A stretch of DNA of 64,000 nucleotides from Flavobacterium pectinovorum (GCF_006438875.1 NZ_RCZH01000016.1:62897-126896); one strand, 5' to 3'; shown: positions 8,322 through 15,934, numbered from the stretch's first letter. The notes: a model not told the origin generated them from the sequence alone. Program-made: numbers and translations.

Positions 8322-8732
8322 ATGGAAACAAAAATTTTCTTAAATCTTCCTGTAAAGGATTTAAATCGATCAATATCATTTTTTACCAATCTGGGCTTTT
8401 CATTCAATCCAAAATTTACAAATGACAAAGGAACTTGTTTGATTATTGGTAAAAATATTAGTGTAATGATGTTAGTTGAAGAGTTTTATAAAACTTTTAC
8501 GCATAAAGAAATTTGCAATGCAGAAACAACTAATGAAGTAATTCTTTCGGTACAAGTTGAAAGCCGCGAAAAAGTAGATCAAATCATTGAAAATGCGCTA
8601 AAAAATGGAGCAGCTGAATATTTGGAAGCCAAAGATTATGGCTGGATGTATTATCGTTCTTTTTTTGATTTAGATGGACATCATTGGGAATTCTCGGTTA
8701 TAAACGAGGATCAAATTCCGGATAAAATGTAA
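8322..8732 (+). CDS. VOC family protein (glyoxalase/bleomycin-resistance fold)
   Basis: 136 residues. The start IFLNLPVKDLNRSISFFTNLGFSF and the end DLDGHHWEFSVI are the hallmarks of the VOC fold; the YGWMYYRSFFDLDGHHWE block resembles the 'extradiol dioxygenase-like' VOC subgroup common in Bacteroidota. Metal-binding candidates include the His and Glu of GHHWE. It is a clear paralogue of the VOC protein at 9717 (shared LNLPVK, KxGFSFN, GWMY and DLDGH blocks). No substrate can be assigned. It is the first gene of the cassette. Confidence 0.87.
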   Translation: METKIFLNLPVKDLNRSISFFTNLGFSFNPKFTNDKGTCLIIGKNISVMMLVEEFYKTFTHKEICNAETTNEVILSVQVESREKVDQIIENALKNGAAEYLEAKDYGWMYYRSFFDLDGHHWEFSVINEDQIPDKM

Positions 8733-8749
8733 TTCTTTAAAGAAATAAA

Positions 8750-9157
8750 ATGATAAAGGTTCAAAATACAATCGAAGCACCAATAGAAAAAATTTGGGAG
8801 TTATGGACATTGCCTGAACATATTATGAATTGGAATATTCCTTTTGCAGACTGGCATACTCCATATGCAGAAAATGATTTGAAAGTGGGAGGTAAATTTA
8901 AATTTACAATGGCTTCAAAAGACGGAAACGAAGGTTTTGATTTTGAAGGAATTTATACTAAAATAGAAAAACTTTCATTGATAGAATATCGGCTTTTAGA
9001 CAATAGAAAAGCAAGTGTTCGTTTTGAAAATTTAGATACTAAAACAAAACTTACCGAAGCATTTGAACCTGAAGCTACTCTTTCTGAGGAAATGCAAGAA
9101 CAATTTTGTCAGGCAGTTATTCAGAACTTTAAAAAATATGTTGAAAATTTTAAATAG
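8750..9157 (+). CDS. SRPBCC family protein (AHSA1-like)
   Basis: 135 residues of the START/SRPBCC ligand-binding fold, AHSA1-type: IEAPIEKIWELWTLPEHIMNWN near the start, DWHTPYAENDLKVGGKFKF in the middle and a long C-terminal helix (EEMQEQFCQAVIQNFKKYVENFK). It follows the VOC gene by 17 nt and is paralogous to the next gene (identical WTLPEHI and DWHTPYAENDL blocks). Proteins of this type bind hydrophobic ligands or act as co-chaperone-like domains; the true ligand is unknown. Confidence 0.88.
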   Translation: MIKVQNTIEAPIEKIWELWTLPEHIMNWNIPFADWHTPYAENDLKVGGKFKFTMASKDGNEGFDFEGIYTKIEKLSLIEYRLLDNRKASVRFENLDTKTKLTEAFEPEATLSEEMQEQFCQAVIQNFKKYVENFK

Positions 9158-9201
9158 TAAATCAAGTAACAATAAGTAGTAAATAATAAATAGCAGATAT
9201 A

Positions 9202-9606
9202 ATGATAACAGTAAAAACCACAGTTAACGCATCAAAAGATAAAGTTTGGGAATTTTGGACATTGCCGGAACACATTACAAAATGGAGTTTTGCTTCACCG
9301 GATTGGCATACGCCTTATGCCGAAAATGATTTAAGAGAAGGCGGAACATTCAAATCGACAATGGCGGCAAAAGACGGCAGCATGAGTTTTGATTTTGGAG
9401 GAGAATATACATTGGTAGAAAAATACAAAGCAATTGAATATGTTTTGGGAGATGGAAGAAAAGTTGAGATTAGTTTCAATGAAACCCCAAACGGAATAGA
9501 AGTAATCGAAAGTTTTGATCCCGAAACACAAAATCCGGAAGAAATGCAGCGCGGAGGCTGGCAGGCAATTATAGATAATTTTAAAAATTATGTTGAGCAG
9601 AATTAA
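9202..9606 (+). CDS. SRPBCC family protein (AHSA1-like), paralogue of previous gene
   Basis: 134 residues with the same architecture as the gene at 8750: WEFWTLPEHITKW, DWHTPYAENDLREGG, SFDFGGEYTLVEKY and a C-terminal amphipathic helix ending in IIDNFKNYVEQN. The close likeness of the two neighbours points to a local tandem duplication. It lies 44 nt after the previous gene and is followed by a 110-nt gap containing a GGTTCAAAG-type dispersed repeat (9618). Confidence 0.88.
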   Translation: MITVKTTVNASKDKVWEFWTLPEHITKWSFASPDWHTPYAENDLREGGTFKSTMAAKDGSMSFDFGGEYTLVEKYKAIEYVLGDGRKVEISFNETPNGIEVIESFDPETQNPEEMQRGGWQAIIDNFKNYVEQN

Positions 9607-9716
9607 TTAATTCTTAGGTTCAAAGCTGCAAAGCGACAGAGGTTCAGAGTTTTGAAAAATACCTTTGTGTCCTTGTGTCTTCGTGGCAAAAATGTTTAAC
9701 GAAAAACAGTAAAAAG

Positions 9717-10124
9717 ATGACAAAACAAATTTGGCTGAATTTGCCTGTAAAAGAGGTGGCAAAATCAAAAGCTTTTTTTTCGAAAATAGGATTCTCTTTT
9801 AATGAAGAACACGATACGCCAAGTTCGACTTGCATGATCGTTGGCGAAGGAAAATTTGTAGTAATGCTTTTTGAAGAATCACTATTTGCTGGTTTTTCTC
9901 AAAATGAACTTACAGATACAAAATTAAGTTCAGAAGTTCTGATTTCAATTGATGCAGAAAGTGCTGGAGAAGTTGACGAACTGGCAAAGAAAGTTACAGA
10001 AGCAGGCGGAAATGTTTTTGCATCACCCGCAGAAAGCCAAGGATGGATGTACGGATGCGGTTTTGCCGATTTAGACGGTCATCGTTGGAATGTACTTTTT
10101 ATGGATTTTAGTAAATTATCGTAA
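9717..10124 (+). CDS. VOC family protein, paralogue of the gene at 8322
   Basis: The ATG at 9717 gives MTKQIWLNLPVKEVAKSK, which aligns with the start of the VOC paralogue at 8322; an upstream in-frame ATG (9675) lies in a dispersed repeat and is unlikely. The 135-residue protein contains AFFSKIGFSFNEEHD, CMIVGEGKFVVMLFEE and FADLDGHRWNVLFMD, typical of the VOC fold. Its stop codon is one base from the next start (TAATATG), so translation of the two is probably coupled. Confidence 0.87.
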   Translation: MTKQIWLNLPVKEVAKSKAFFSKIGFSFNEEHDTPSSTCMIVGEGKFVVMLFEESLFAGFSQNELTDTKLSSEVLISIDAESAGEVDELAKKVTEAGGNVFASPAESQGWMYGCGFADLDGHRWNVLFMDFSKLS

Positions 10125-10125
10125 T

Positions 10126-10569
10126 ATGGAAACCTTAGAATTTCAAATCAGAATCAAAGCGTCGGCTGAAAAAATCTGGTCGGTTTTGTGGGAGGATGAA
10201 ACCTACAAAAAATGGACAAGCGCTTTTTGCGAAGGTTCGCACACGATAAGTGATTGGAATGAAGGCGACAAAATACATTTCATGTCACCTAACGGAGAAG
10301 GAATGTATAGTATAATCGAAACTAAAATTCCAAATGAATATATGGCTTTTAAGCATTTAGGTGAAATTAAAGACTTTAAAGAATTACCCATCGATGAAGA
10401 AACCAAAAAATGGAGTGGAGCAATGGAAACCTATCGATTAACTCCCGATGACGAATTTATAGATTTAGTCGCTCAGGTTGATGCGGTCGAAAAACATATC
10501 GATTATTTTAAAGAAGTATTTCCAAAAGGACTAGAAATAGTAAAGGAACTGTCAGAGGCAGGGGAATAG
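10126..10569 (+). CDS. SRPBCC domain-containing protein
   Basis: 147 residues from the ATG at 10126, which follows the previous stop by one base; an in-frame upstream ATG at 10090 would overlap the VOC gene. Features are IRIKASAEKIWSVLWEDETYKKWTSAF, the SRPBCC N-terminal helix-strand signature, then HTISDWNEGDKIHFMSPNGEGMYS and a C-terminal helix. It belongs to a different branch from the two AHSA1-like proteins upstream. Position and coupling suggest a shared job with the VOC partner; the ligand is unknown. Confidence 0.85.
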   Translation: METLEFQIRIKASAEKIWSVLWEDETYKKWTSAFCEGSHTISDWNEGDKIHFMSPNGEGMYSIIETKIPNEYMAFKHLGEIKDFKELPIDEETKKWSGAMETYRLTPDDEFIDLVAQVDAVEKHIDYFKEVFPKGLEIVKELSEAGE

Positions 10570-10629
10570 AATAAAGAAAATAGAAGAAAGAGAATAGATT
10601 GACTATAACAAACAAAAAAACAAAATATC

Positions 10630-11073
10630 ATGGCAACATCAGTAAACCCTTATTTAATTTTTAACGGAAATTGCGAAGAAGCATTTCTGTTTTACAAATC
10701 AGTTTTTGGAGGAGAATTTCCGTACATCGGAAAATTTAAAGACATGCCTGCAGACGAAGCGGGAGGTTGTGCAGAAGTATCAGATAAAGATGCAAACAGA
10801 ATAATGCACGTTTCACTGCCAATTGGCGATACCATTTTAATGGGAAGTGACAGTAACGAACAATCCGGTGACGTAGTTTTTGGTGGGAATTTTTCAGTAT
10901 CGATCAATGTTGAAAGCGAAGGAGAAGGTGACAGAATTTTTAACGGACTTTCGGCCGGAGGAACTGTTTACATGCCAATGGGTAAAACTTTTTGGGGCGC
11001 TTATTTCGGAATGTTCAAAGATAAATTCGGCGTAAGCTGGATGGTAAACTTTGACGAGAATCAACCTGGCTAA
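10630..11073 (+). CDS. VOC family protein (PhnB/YjdN-like)
   Basis: 147 residues. The opening SVNPYLIFNGNCEEAFLFYKSVFGGEF and the block ADEAGGCAEVSDKDANRIMHVSLPIGDTILMGSD are characteristic of the PhnB/YjdN ('3-demethylubiquinone-9 3-methyltransferase-like') VOC branch, ending KDKFGVSWMVNFDE. Family members in the databases are often misnamed methyltransferases; the fold only supports a ligand- or metal-binding glyoxalase-like protein. It closes the six-gene cassette and is followed by an inverted repeat and a terminator. Confidence 0.87.
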   Translation: MATSVNPYLIFNGNCEEAFLFYKSVFGGEFPYIGKFKDMPADEAGGCAEVSDKDANRIMHVSLPIGDTILMGSDSNEQSGDVVFGGNFSVSINVESEGEGDRIFNGLSAGGTVYMPMGKTFWGAYFGMFKDKFGVSWMVNFDENQPG

Positions 11074-11094
11074 AAAATCTTTTTTGTGACTGCT

Positions 11095-11150
11095 TTTTCG
11101 CCATGAATTCACGAATCAAACAATTATAATTCGTGAATTCGTGGCGAAAA
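11095..11150. repeat. dispersed GAATTCGTGGC palindrome
   Basis: 22-bp arms (11095-11116 and 11129-11150) with one G.T pair: TTTTCGCCATGAATTCACGA and its complement. The core ACGAATTCGTGGC recurs at 40642, 41481 and 55652, so this is one member of a dispersed palindrome family. Confidence 0.8.
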
Positions 11151-11205
11151 ATTATTTATAAAGTTAGGTTATTCTAATACGAGAACATAATTGTTAAATT
11201 AATTG

Positions 11206-11233
11206 AAAAAGCACATTGATATGTGCTTTTTCT
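11206..11233 (+). terminator. intrinsic terminator between VOC cassette and serB
   Basis: Perfect 11-bp stem AAAAAGCACAT / ATGTGCTTTTT with a 4-nt loop and a T-rich tail; it closes the VOC/SRPBCC transcript. Confidence 0.85.
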
Positions 11234-11315
11234 TTACAAAAAAAACAAACAATATCCTTTTTTATAAACAATAGATTGCCGATTTTTGTCGCTTCTTAAA
11301 ATCAACAAAGAAAAA

Positions 11316-12545
11316 ATGGCAATAGAAGATAAAGAGATTATTTTATTAAAAGTTTCAGGACACGATAAAATAGGGGTGACAGCAGGTTTAACGGCTGTAT
11401 TGGCGACTTACAATGCTAATATTTTAGATATTGGTCAGGCCGATATTCACGACACACTTTCTCTTGGGATTTTGTTCGAAATTGAAGCTGGTTCTAGTTC
11501 AGGACCCGTTTTAAAAGATCTATTGTTCAAAGCTTATGAACTGGAAATCAAAGTAAAGTTCATTCCGATTTCTATAGAGGATTATGAAAAGTGGGTAAAA
11601 TCACAATCAAAACAACGCTATATTATCAATATTTTAGGTGAGAAATTGGCAGCGTCACAATTAGCAGCAGTTACAAAAATAATGTCAGATCAAAACCTGA
11701 ATATTGATTCAATCATACGATTAACAGGAAGAACTTCAATTGTCGAGAAAGAAGAATATCCTCGTTCTTGCATACAATTGTCAGTGACGGGCGAAATTGT
11801 AAATAAAATTATCATGACAGCAAGTTTTATGGAAATTTCCAGAACTTTAAATGTCGATATTTCGTTTCAGGAAGATAATATTTACAGAAGAAACAGACGT
11901 TTAGTTTGCTTCGATATGGATTCCACTTTAATTCAAACCGAGGTAATTGATGAACTGGCAGAGCTAAATGGAGTAGGAGAGCAAGTACGAGCAATTACAG
12001 AATCTGCGATGAATGGCGAAATAGATTTCAACGAAAGCTTCAAGCAACGTATGGCATTGTTAGAAGGTTTGAGCGAAGATGTTTTGCAAAATGTAGCTAT
12101 TAATTTGCCAATTACAAAAGGAGCACATCGTCTGATGAAAGCTTTGAAATATTACGGATATAAAACCGCCATTTTATCAGGAGGATTCACTTATTTTGGA
12201 GATTATCTGCAAAAAGAATTAGGAATAGATTACGTTCACGCCAACCAATTAGAGATTAAAGACGGTAAATTAACCGGTAAATATTTAGGCGAAATAGTAG
12301 ACGGTCAAAAGAAAGCCGAATACCTAAAAGCAATTGCCGAAAAAGAAGGAATTCACATCAACCAGACTATTGCAGTAGGTGACGGAGCAAATGATTTACC
12401 AATGCTAAATCTAGCCGGTCTTGGAATCGCTTTCCACGCAAAACCAAAAGTAAAAGAAAACGCCGCAACTTCTATCTCAAGTCTGGGATTAGACGGAGTT
12501 TTATACTTATTAGGATATCACGATCGATATATTGATATGATGTAG
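11316..12545 (+). CDS. serB: phosphoserine phosphatase with N-terminal ACT domains
   Basis: 409 residues from ATG 11316; an in-frame TTG at 11286 lies in the probable -7 region (GATTTTTG) and was not used. Two ACT-like domains (about 1-85 and 95-180; LLKVSGHDKIGVTAGLTAVLATYNANILDIGQA) precede a HAD phosphatase domain with motif I DMDST at 200-204, motif II LSGGFTYF and motif III GDGANDLPML near 355-364. It makes L-serine from phosphoserine, the last step of serine biosynthesis; the ACT domains may sense serine. The length is typical of the long SerB form. Confidence 0.94.
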   Translation: MAIEDKEIILLKVSGHDKIGVTAGLTAVLATYNANILDIGQADIHDTLSLGILFEIEAGSSSGPVLKDLLFKAYELEIKVKFIPISIEDYEKWVKSQSKQRYIINILGEKLAASQLAAVTKIMSDQNLNIDSIIRLTGRTSIVEKEEYPRSCIQLSVTGEIVNKIIMTASFMEISRTLNVDISFQEDNIYRRNRRLVCFDMDSTLIQTEVIDELAELNGVGEQVRAITESAMNGEIDFNESFKQRMALLEGLSEDVLQNVAINLPITKGAHRLMKALKYYGYKTAILSGGFTYFGDYLQKELGIDYVHANQLEIKDGKLTGKYLGEIVDGQKKAEYLKAIAEKEGIHINQTIAVGDGANDLPMLNLAGLGIAFHAKPKVKENAATSISSLGLDGVLYLLGYHDRYIDMM

Positions 12546-12554
12546 TTTTCATAT

Positions 12555-12648
12555 TTTCGACCGAAGGGAGAAATCACACGCGAGATTCGACAAAGATTGA
12601 CGATATTCTTTGCGGCATTACTAGTGTGATTTCTCCCTTCGGTCGAAA
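12555..12648. repeat. REP-like hairpin element, copy 1
   Basis: Perfect 25-bp arms (12555-12579 and 12624-12648; core CGACCGAAGGGAGAAATC) flank a 44-nt core with TTCGACAAAGATTGACGAT. Related copies lie at 42891 and 51330. It starts 10 nt after the serB stop. Confidence 0.9.
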
Positions 12649-12676
12649 TGAACAAATACGACTTAATAATAACAAG

Positions 12677-12714
12677 AAAACCTTAGTTCACAATATGAAT
12701 TAAGGTTTTTTTTT
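12677..12714 (+). terminator. intrinsic terminator downstream of serB
   Basis: A 14-bp stem with one G.T pair (12677-12690 with 12696-12709, AAAACCTTAGTTCA arm), a 5-nt loop and nine T residues. Confidence 0.85.
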
Positions 12715-12811
12715 GGGCATGTCCGCCGAAAAAAGCGGGTCGAGCTATCCGTTTCAATCTTTTGTGTCCGCCCCGGCGGACACAAAAGGATTTCCACTTC
12801 TATCCCTCATG
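12715..12811 (-). repeat. structured GC-rich repeat (CGTGAGGGATAG type), copy 1
   Basis: Read on the minus strand it opens CATGAGGGATAG and closes with CGACCCGC then CATGCCC, enclosing an inner GTGTCCGCC..GGCGGACAC hairpin. The same frame of conserved blocks occurs at 51485 and 55727. The pattern resembles the Rfam 'flavo-1' type of Bacteroidota structured RNA as I remember it, but I cannot confirm that identity. Confidence 0.65.
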
Positions 12812-12898
12812 TGATTTAGTGGAATTATCGTTTTAAATTCAGAAAAGATCAATATCCAGGATAATTTGGGTGCGGGTGAATTGCCTCCTGCTTTAGCT

Positions 12899-13049
12899 CA
12901 ATTTCATTAAGTTAAGGGAATATTGCCGAATAAATCTCGCAAAGTCGCAGAGTCGCAAAGAAAATGTATGTAAACTTGGCGGCTTTGCGACTTTTCGCGA
13001 TTTTTTTTTCAGTCTTAATTATCTAAAAAAGCTTAACTTAATGACATTG
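12899..13049. mobile_element. MITE-like element, copy 1 (151 bp)
   Basis: The terminal inverted repeats are CAATTTCATTAAGTTAAG (12899-12916) and CTTAACTTAATGACATTG (13032-13049), 17 of 18 positions complementary. Directly outside lie TGCTTTAGCT (12889-12898) and GGCTTTAGCT (13050-13059), a 10-bp target duplication with one change. The interior can fold through CTCGCAAAGTCGCAGAG and its near complement. It encodes no protein. A second copy is at 55744-55902. Confidence 0.85.
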
Positions 13050-13088
13050 GGCTTTAGCTGAAAAGATTGAATGATTGAATTGTGTTTA

Positions 13089-13172
13089 GGCTTTAGCCGA
13101 ATTAATTAGTAATGTAAAATTTGGCTAAAGCCAAAAACAAATCTACTGTAAACCACTATCTAAAGATAGTGG
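13089..13172. repeat. palindromic sequences GGCTTTAGCC and CCACTATC..GATAGTGG
   Basis: GGCTTTAGCC (13089) and GGCTAAAGCC (13123) form an inverted pair, and CCACTATC/GATAGTGG (13153-13172) forms a separate 8-bp hairpin that could terminate the leftward metalloprotease gene. With the four preceding elements they fill the 631-bp gap after serB; no gene is seen there. Confidence 0.65.
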
Positions 13173-13176
13173 CAAT

Positions 13177-13779
13177 TCAAAAAACGGAATTACTATTTTT
13201 TAAGTTCCATCCTTTTGCAATTAAATAGGTCTTGCATTTTATACAAAAAGCAGTTTCTTCATCGAGATGATTTTTCCCTTCGGCATCTCTCATTAAACAA
13301 GATTTTACAGGACAATGAGGCAGTCCTTCTGTATGACCTAATTCATGTAGAACGACTTTGTAAAATTGTTGGCTTTTATTTTGTTTACTCATTCTAAAAT
13401 CAGAAACCACACATGCTTTTCCGGGATGATAACCTAATCCCATAACTCCCCAATCCTTGACTTTTCCTTTGGTTACGCTAATATCATTATTTGATAATCC
13501 AACAATTACAGAATCTTTGCCAATATTATTTTTAATAGTTTTGATAATGGTGTCTGCGCGGTATCTATTTCGGGATTCATAATAAGAATTTTTCGGAAAG
13601 GGAATATTTTCTCTTAAAACAACATTTGGGTTAATTGTTTTTATTTTGTTGAAAATACTTTTTGCCTGTTCAATTTTGAAATTTCCTAAAGGCTGAATTA
13701 CAATTATTTTTTGCTGAACTTTCTTCTCATTTGTACAAGAAATTAAAACAAGAATTAAAATCAGAATGTAATTTTTCAT
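13177..13779 (-). CDS. archaemetzincin-like zinc metalloprotease, lipoprotein
   Basis: 200 residues. A lipoprotein signal MKNYILILILVLISC places the lipid Cys at 15. The metal site is HELGH at 145-149 with a third His155, in the extended pattern HExxHxxGxxHC-x4-CxM (Cys156, Cys161, Met163) followed by CIKC at 179-182. That combination is the archaemetzincin signature: a catalytic zinc plus a structural four-Cys zinc site. Most archaemetzincins are cytosolic; here the enzyme looks exported and membrane-anchored. It is the last gene of a leftward group with the secreted protein at 13797 (17-nt gap) and possibly the GH3-like gene. Confidence 0.87.
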   Translation of the reverse strand: MKNYILILILVLISCTNEKKVQQKIIVIQPLGNFKIEQAKSIFNKIKTINPNVVLRENIPFPKNSYYESRNRYRADTIIKTIKNNIGKDSVIVGLSNNDISVTKGKVKDWGVMGLGYHPGKACVVSDFRMSKQNKSQQFYKVVLHELGHTEGLPHCPVKSCLMRDAEGKNHLDEETAFCIKCKTYLIAKGWNLKNSNSVF

Positions 13780-13796
13780 TATTTATAATCTCCTTA

Positions 13797-14306
13797 TTAT
13801 TGGTTTTTGTACAACTGGACAGGATAATCATTTATAAAACTCCAATCGGCATTATTTTGATAATCTAGTTTTATTTTTTTGTCGGAATATTTACTTTTTA
13901 ACTCATTAAAAAGATTAGAAATAGTTTTTGAATCTTCCCCATAAAACCAATAATTTCTTTCTCCTCCATAAGTTTCAATTAGAAAAATAATTCCGCAATT
14001 TTCACCTTCAAATATGTTAATTACTTCGAGATCAAAATCCATAAGTGATTTATTATAGTCAGATGTTGGTAATCCATTATCTTTAATGCTCTCAAATTCA
14101 AGAGTTATAGAAATTAATACAGGATATTTTGATTTATATTCCCAAATATTTTTATAATTTGGAATTCTTAAATATAATGGAAGTCCTTCATATTCAGTTC
14201 GGGTTGTTAGCCATTCCATTTTTTCGATTGTTTTATTTTGACAAAATGAAGCTGTTGTTATGGTAACAAAGAGTAAAATAAATATTTTTCTGATTTTACT
14301 TTTCAT
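13797..14306 (-). CDS. secreted protein of unknown function
   Basis: 169 residues. A signal peptide is clear (MKSKIRKIFILLFVTITTASFCQ; the Cys-Gln could also mark a lipobox, though the -3 to -1 residues ASF are a poor fit). The mature part is polar and rich in Lys, Tyr, Glu and Asn, with features such as YLRIPNYKNIWEYKSKYP and IFLIETYGGERNYWFYGED. I recognise no family. It lies between the GH3-like gene (21-nt gap) and the metalloprotease gene (17-nt gap), so co-transcription with them is likely. Confidence 0.7.
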   Translation of the reverse strand: MKSKIRKIFILLFVTITTASFCQNKTIEKMEWLTTRTEYEGLPLYLRIPNYKNIWEYKSKYPVLISITLEFESIKDNGLPTSDYNKSLMDFDLEVINIFEGENCGIIFLIETYGGERNYWFYGEDSKTISNLFNELKSKYSDKKIKLDYQNNADWSFINDYPVQLYKNQ

Positions 14307-14327
14307 TTAATTCGTAAAAATTCGTGT

Positions 14328-15851
14328 TTAACTCTTAACAGCACACATCTCCTTCAATTGCTCCAAATAATCTCTTTGATTAGAAAGTCTGGGAATCTTG
14401 TGTTGTCCGCCTAATTTATCTCTTTCTTTTAACCAATCGTAAAATAAGTTCTCTCGAGCGATATTAATTACCAAAGGATTCAGAGTCATATTGTTCTGAC
14501 GTTTGGCTTCGTAATCTGAGTTTAAAGTTTGTAGTGTTTCATCCAGAACTTTTTGGAAAAGCCCAACATCGGCAGGTTTTTTCTTGAACTCAATCATCCA
14601 TTCGTGAGCGCCTTTTTCTTTGTCCTGCATAAAAATTGGAGCAACCGTATAGTCTATAACTTCGGTTTGAGTAAGCTGGCACGCTTTGGCAATTGCCTGA
14701 TCGGTATTTTCGACCATTAATTCTTCTCCAAAAACATTAATATGATGTTTGGTTCTGCCCGTAACACGAATTCTATAAGGGTTCAAAGATGTAAAACGAA
14801 CTGTATCGCCAATTAAATAACGCCACAAACCGGAATTGGTAGTAATAACAATGGCATAGTTTTTATTCAATTCAACATCTGCCAAACGAATTACTTTTTG
14901 ATTTGGAGTTCCAAAAGTATCCATTGAGATAAACTCATAGAAAATTCCATAATCCAACATCAACAATAAGTCGCTTGAATTATTTAAATCCTGAATCGCA
15001 AAAAAGCCTTCAGAAGCATTATATATCTCGTAATATTTAAAATCTTTGCTGGGTAAAATTTTCTTGTATTGTTCTCTATAAGGAGAAAAACTTACACCGC
15101 CATGAAAGTAAACTTCCAGATTTGGCCAAAGTTCGAGTAAGTTCCCTTTTCCTGTGTTTTCCAGAACTTTATTCATCAAAACCAGCATCCAGGACGGAAC
15201 GCCTGCAAAACTGGTAACGTTTTCATTTTTAGTTTCATTGATAATAGCAGCAATTTTAGATTCCCATTCGGTCATTAACGAAGTTTTACTGCTTGGTGTG
15301 CTGCTAAATTCAGCCCAAATAGGCATATTTTCAATCAAAATAGCCGACAAATCTCCAAAGAAGGTATTGTTGTTTTCATAAATCTGAGAGCTTCCGCCTA
15401 AGCGAAGACTTTTCCCCAGAAACAATTCCGAATCCTCATTGTTGTTCAAATACAAACAAAGTAAATCTTTGCTTCCTTTATAATGACAATCTTCAAGAGC
15501 TTCATTACTTACCGGAATAAATTTACTTTTAGCATTCGTAGTTCCGCTTGATTTGGCAAACCATTTTATAGGAGTTTCCCAAAAAACATTTTGCTCTCCT
15601 TGGCGTGTACGCTCAATCAAAGGTTGTAATTCTTCATAAGTTGCAATTGGAACTCTTTCAGCAAAAGTAGCATAGGAACTAATAGACGAAAAGTCATATT
15701 TTTTTCCAATAATCGTATTCTCGGATGACATCAATAAGTTGTGCAACAGTTCTTCCTGAACTTCATTCGGATATTTTAGAAAAAGTTCTATTTGATGTAT
15801 CCTTTGTTTCAGGACCCAAGAGGCAAACGAGTTGATTATTGATAAGGGCAT
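14328..15851 (-). CDS. GH3-like acyl-adenylating protein
   Basis: 507 residues, the usual length of bacterial members of the GH3 family (PF03321, named after plant auxin-amido synthetases). The ATP-binding motif SSGTT is at 101-105 in WFAKSSGTTNAKSKFIPVS; YEIYNASEGFFAIQD and YAIVITTNSGLWRYLIGDTVRF follow, and the C-terminal domain holds RTKHHINVFGEELM. Plant enzymes activate an acid with ATP and join it to an amino acid. No substrate is known for the common Bacteroidota homologues. Its leader contains the ATCTAAAAT-type repeat also found before three other genes in this window. Confidence 0.88.
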   Translation of the reverse strand: MPLSIINSFASWVLKQRIHQIELFLKYPNEVQEELLHNLLMSSENTIIGKKYDFSSISSYATFAERVPIATYEELQPLIERTRQGEQNVFWETPIKWFAKSSGTTNAKSKFIPVSNEALEDCHYKGSKDLLCLYLNNNEDSELFLGKSLRLGGSSQIYENNNTFFGDLSAILIENMPIWAEFSSTPSSKTSLMTEWESKIAAIINETKNENVTSFAGVPSWMLVLMNKVLENTGKGNLLELWPNLEVYFHGGVSFSPYREQYKKILPSKDFKYYEIYNASEGFFAIQDLNNSSDLLLMLDYGIFYEFISMDTFGTPNQKVIRLADVELNKNYAIVITTNSGLWRYLIGDTVRFTSLNPYRIRVTGRTKHHINVFGEELMVENTDQAIAKACQLTQTEVIDYTVAPIFMQDKEKGAHEWMIEFKKKPADVGLFQKVLDETLQTLNSDYEAKRQNNMTLNPLVINIARENLFYDWLKERDKLGGQHKIPRLSNQRDYLEQLKEMCAVKS

Positions 15852-15860
15852 GGGGAGAAT

Positions 15861-15893
15861 TTAGATTTTAGATTGTTGATTTTAGATTTTAAA
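15861..15893 (-). repeat. leader repeat before the GH3-like gene
   Basis: On the minus strand this reads AAAATCTAAAATCAACAATC then TAAAATCTAA, ending about 10 nt before the start codon. Matching leaders occur at 16060, 32954 and 39735. Confidence 0.7.
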
Positions 15894-15934
15894 CTTCAGA
15901 AGTTCCGATTAACATAAAATCCGGAAATTTAAAA

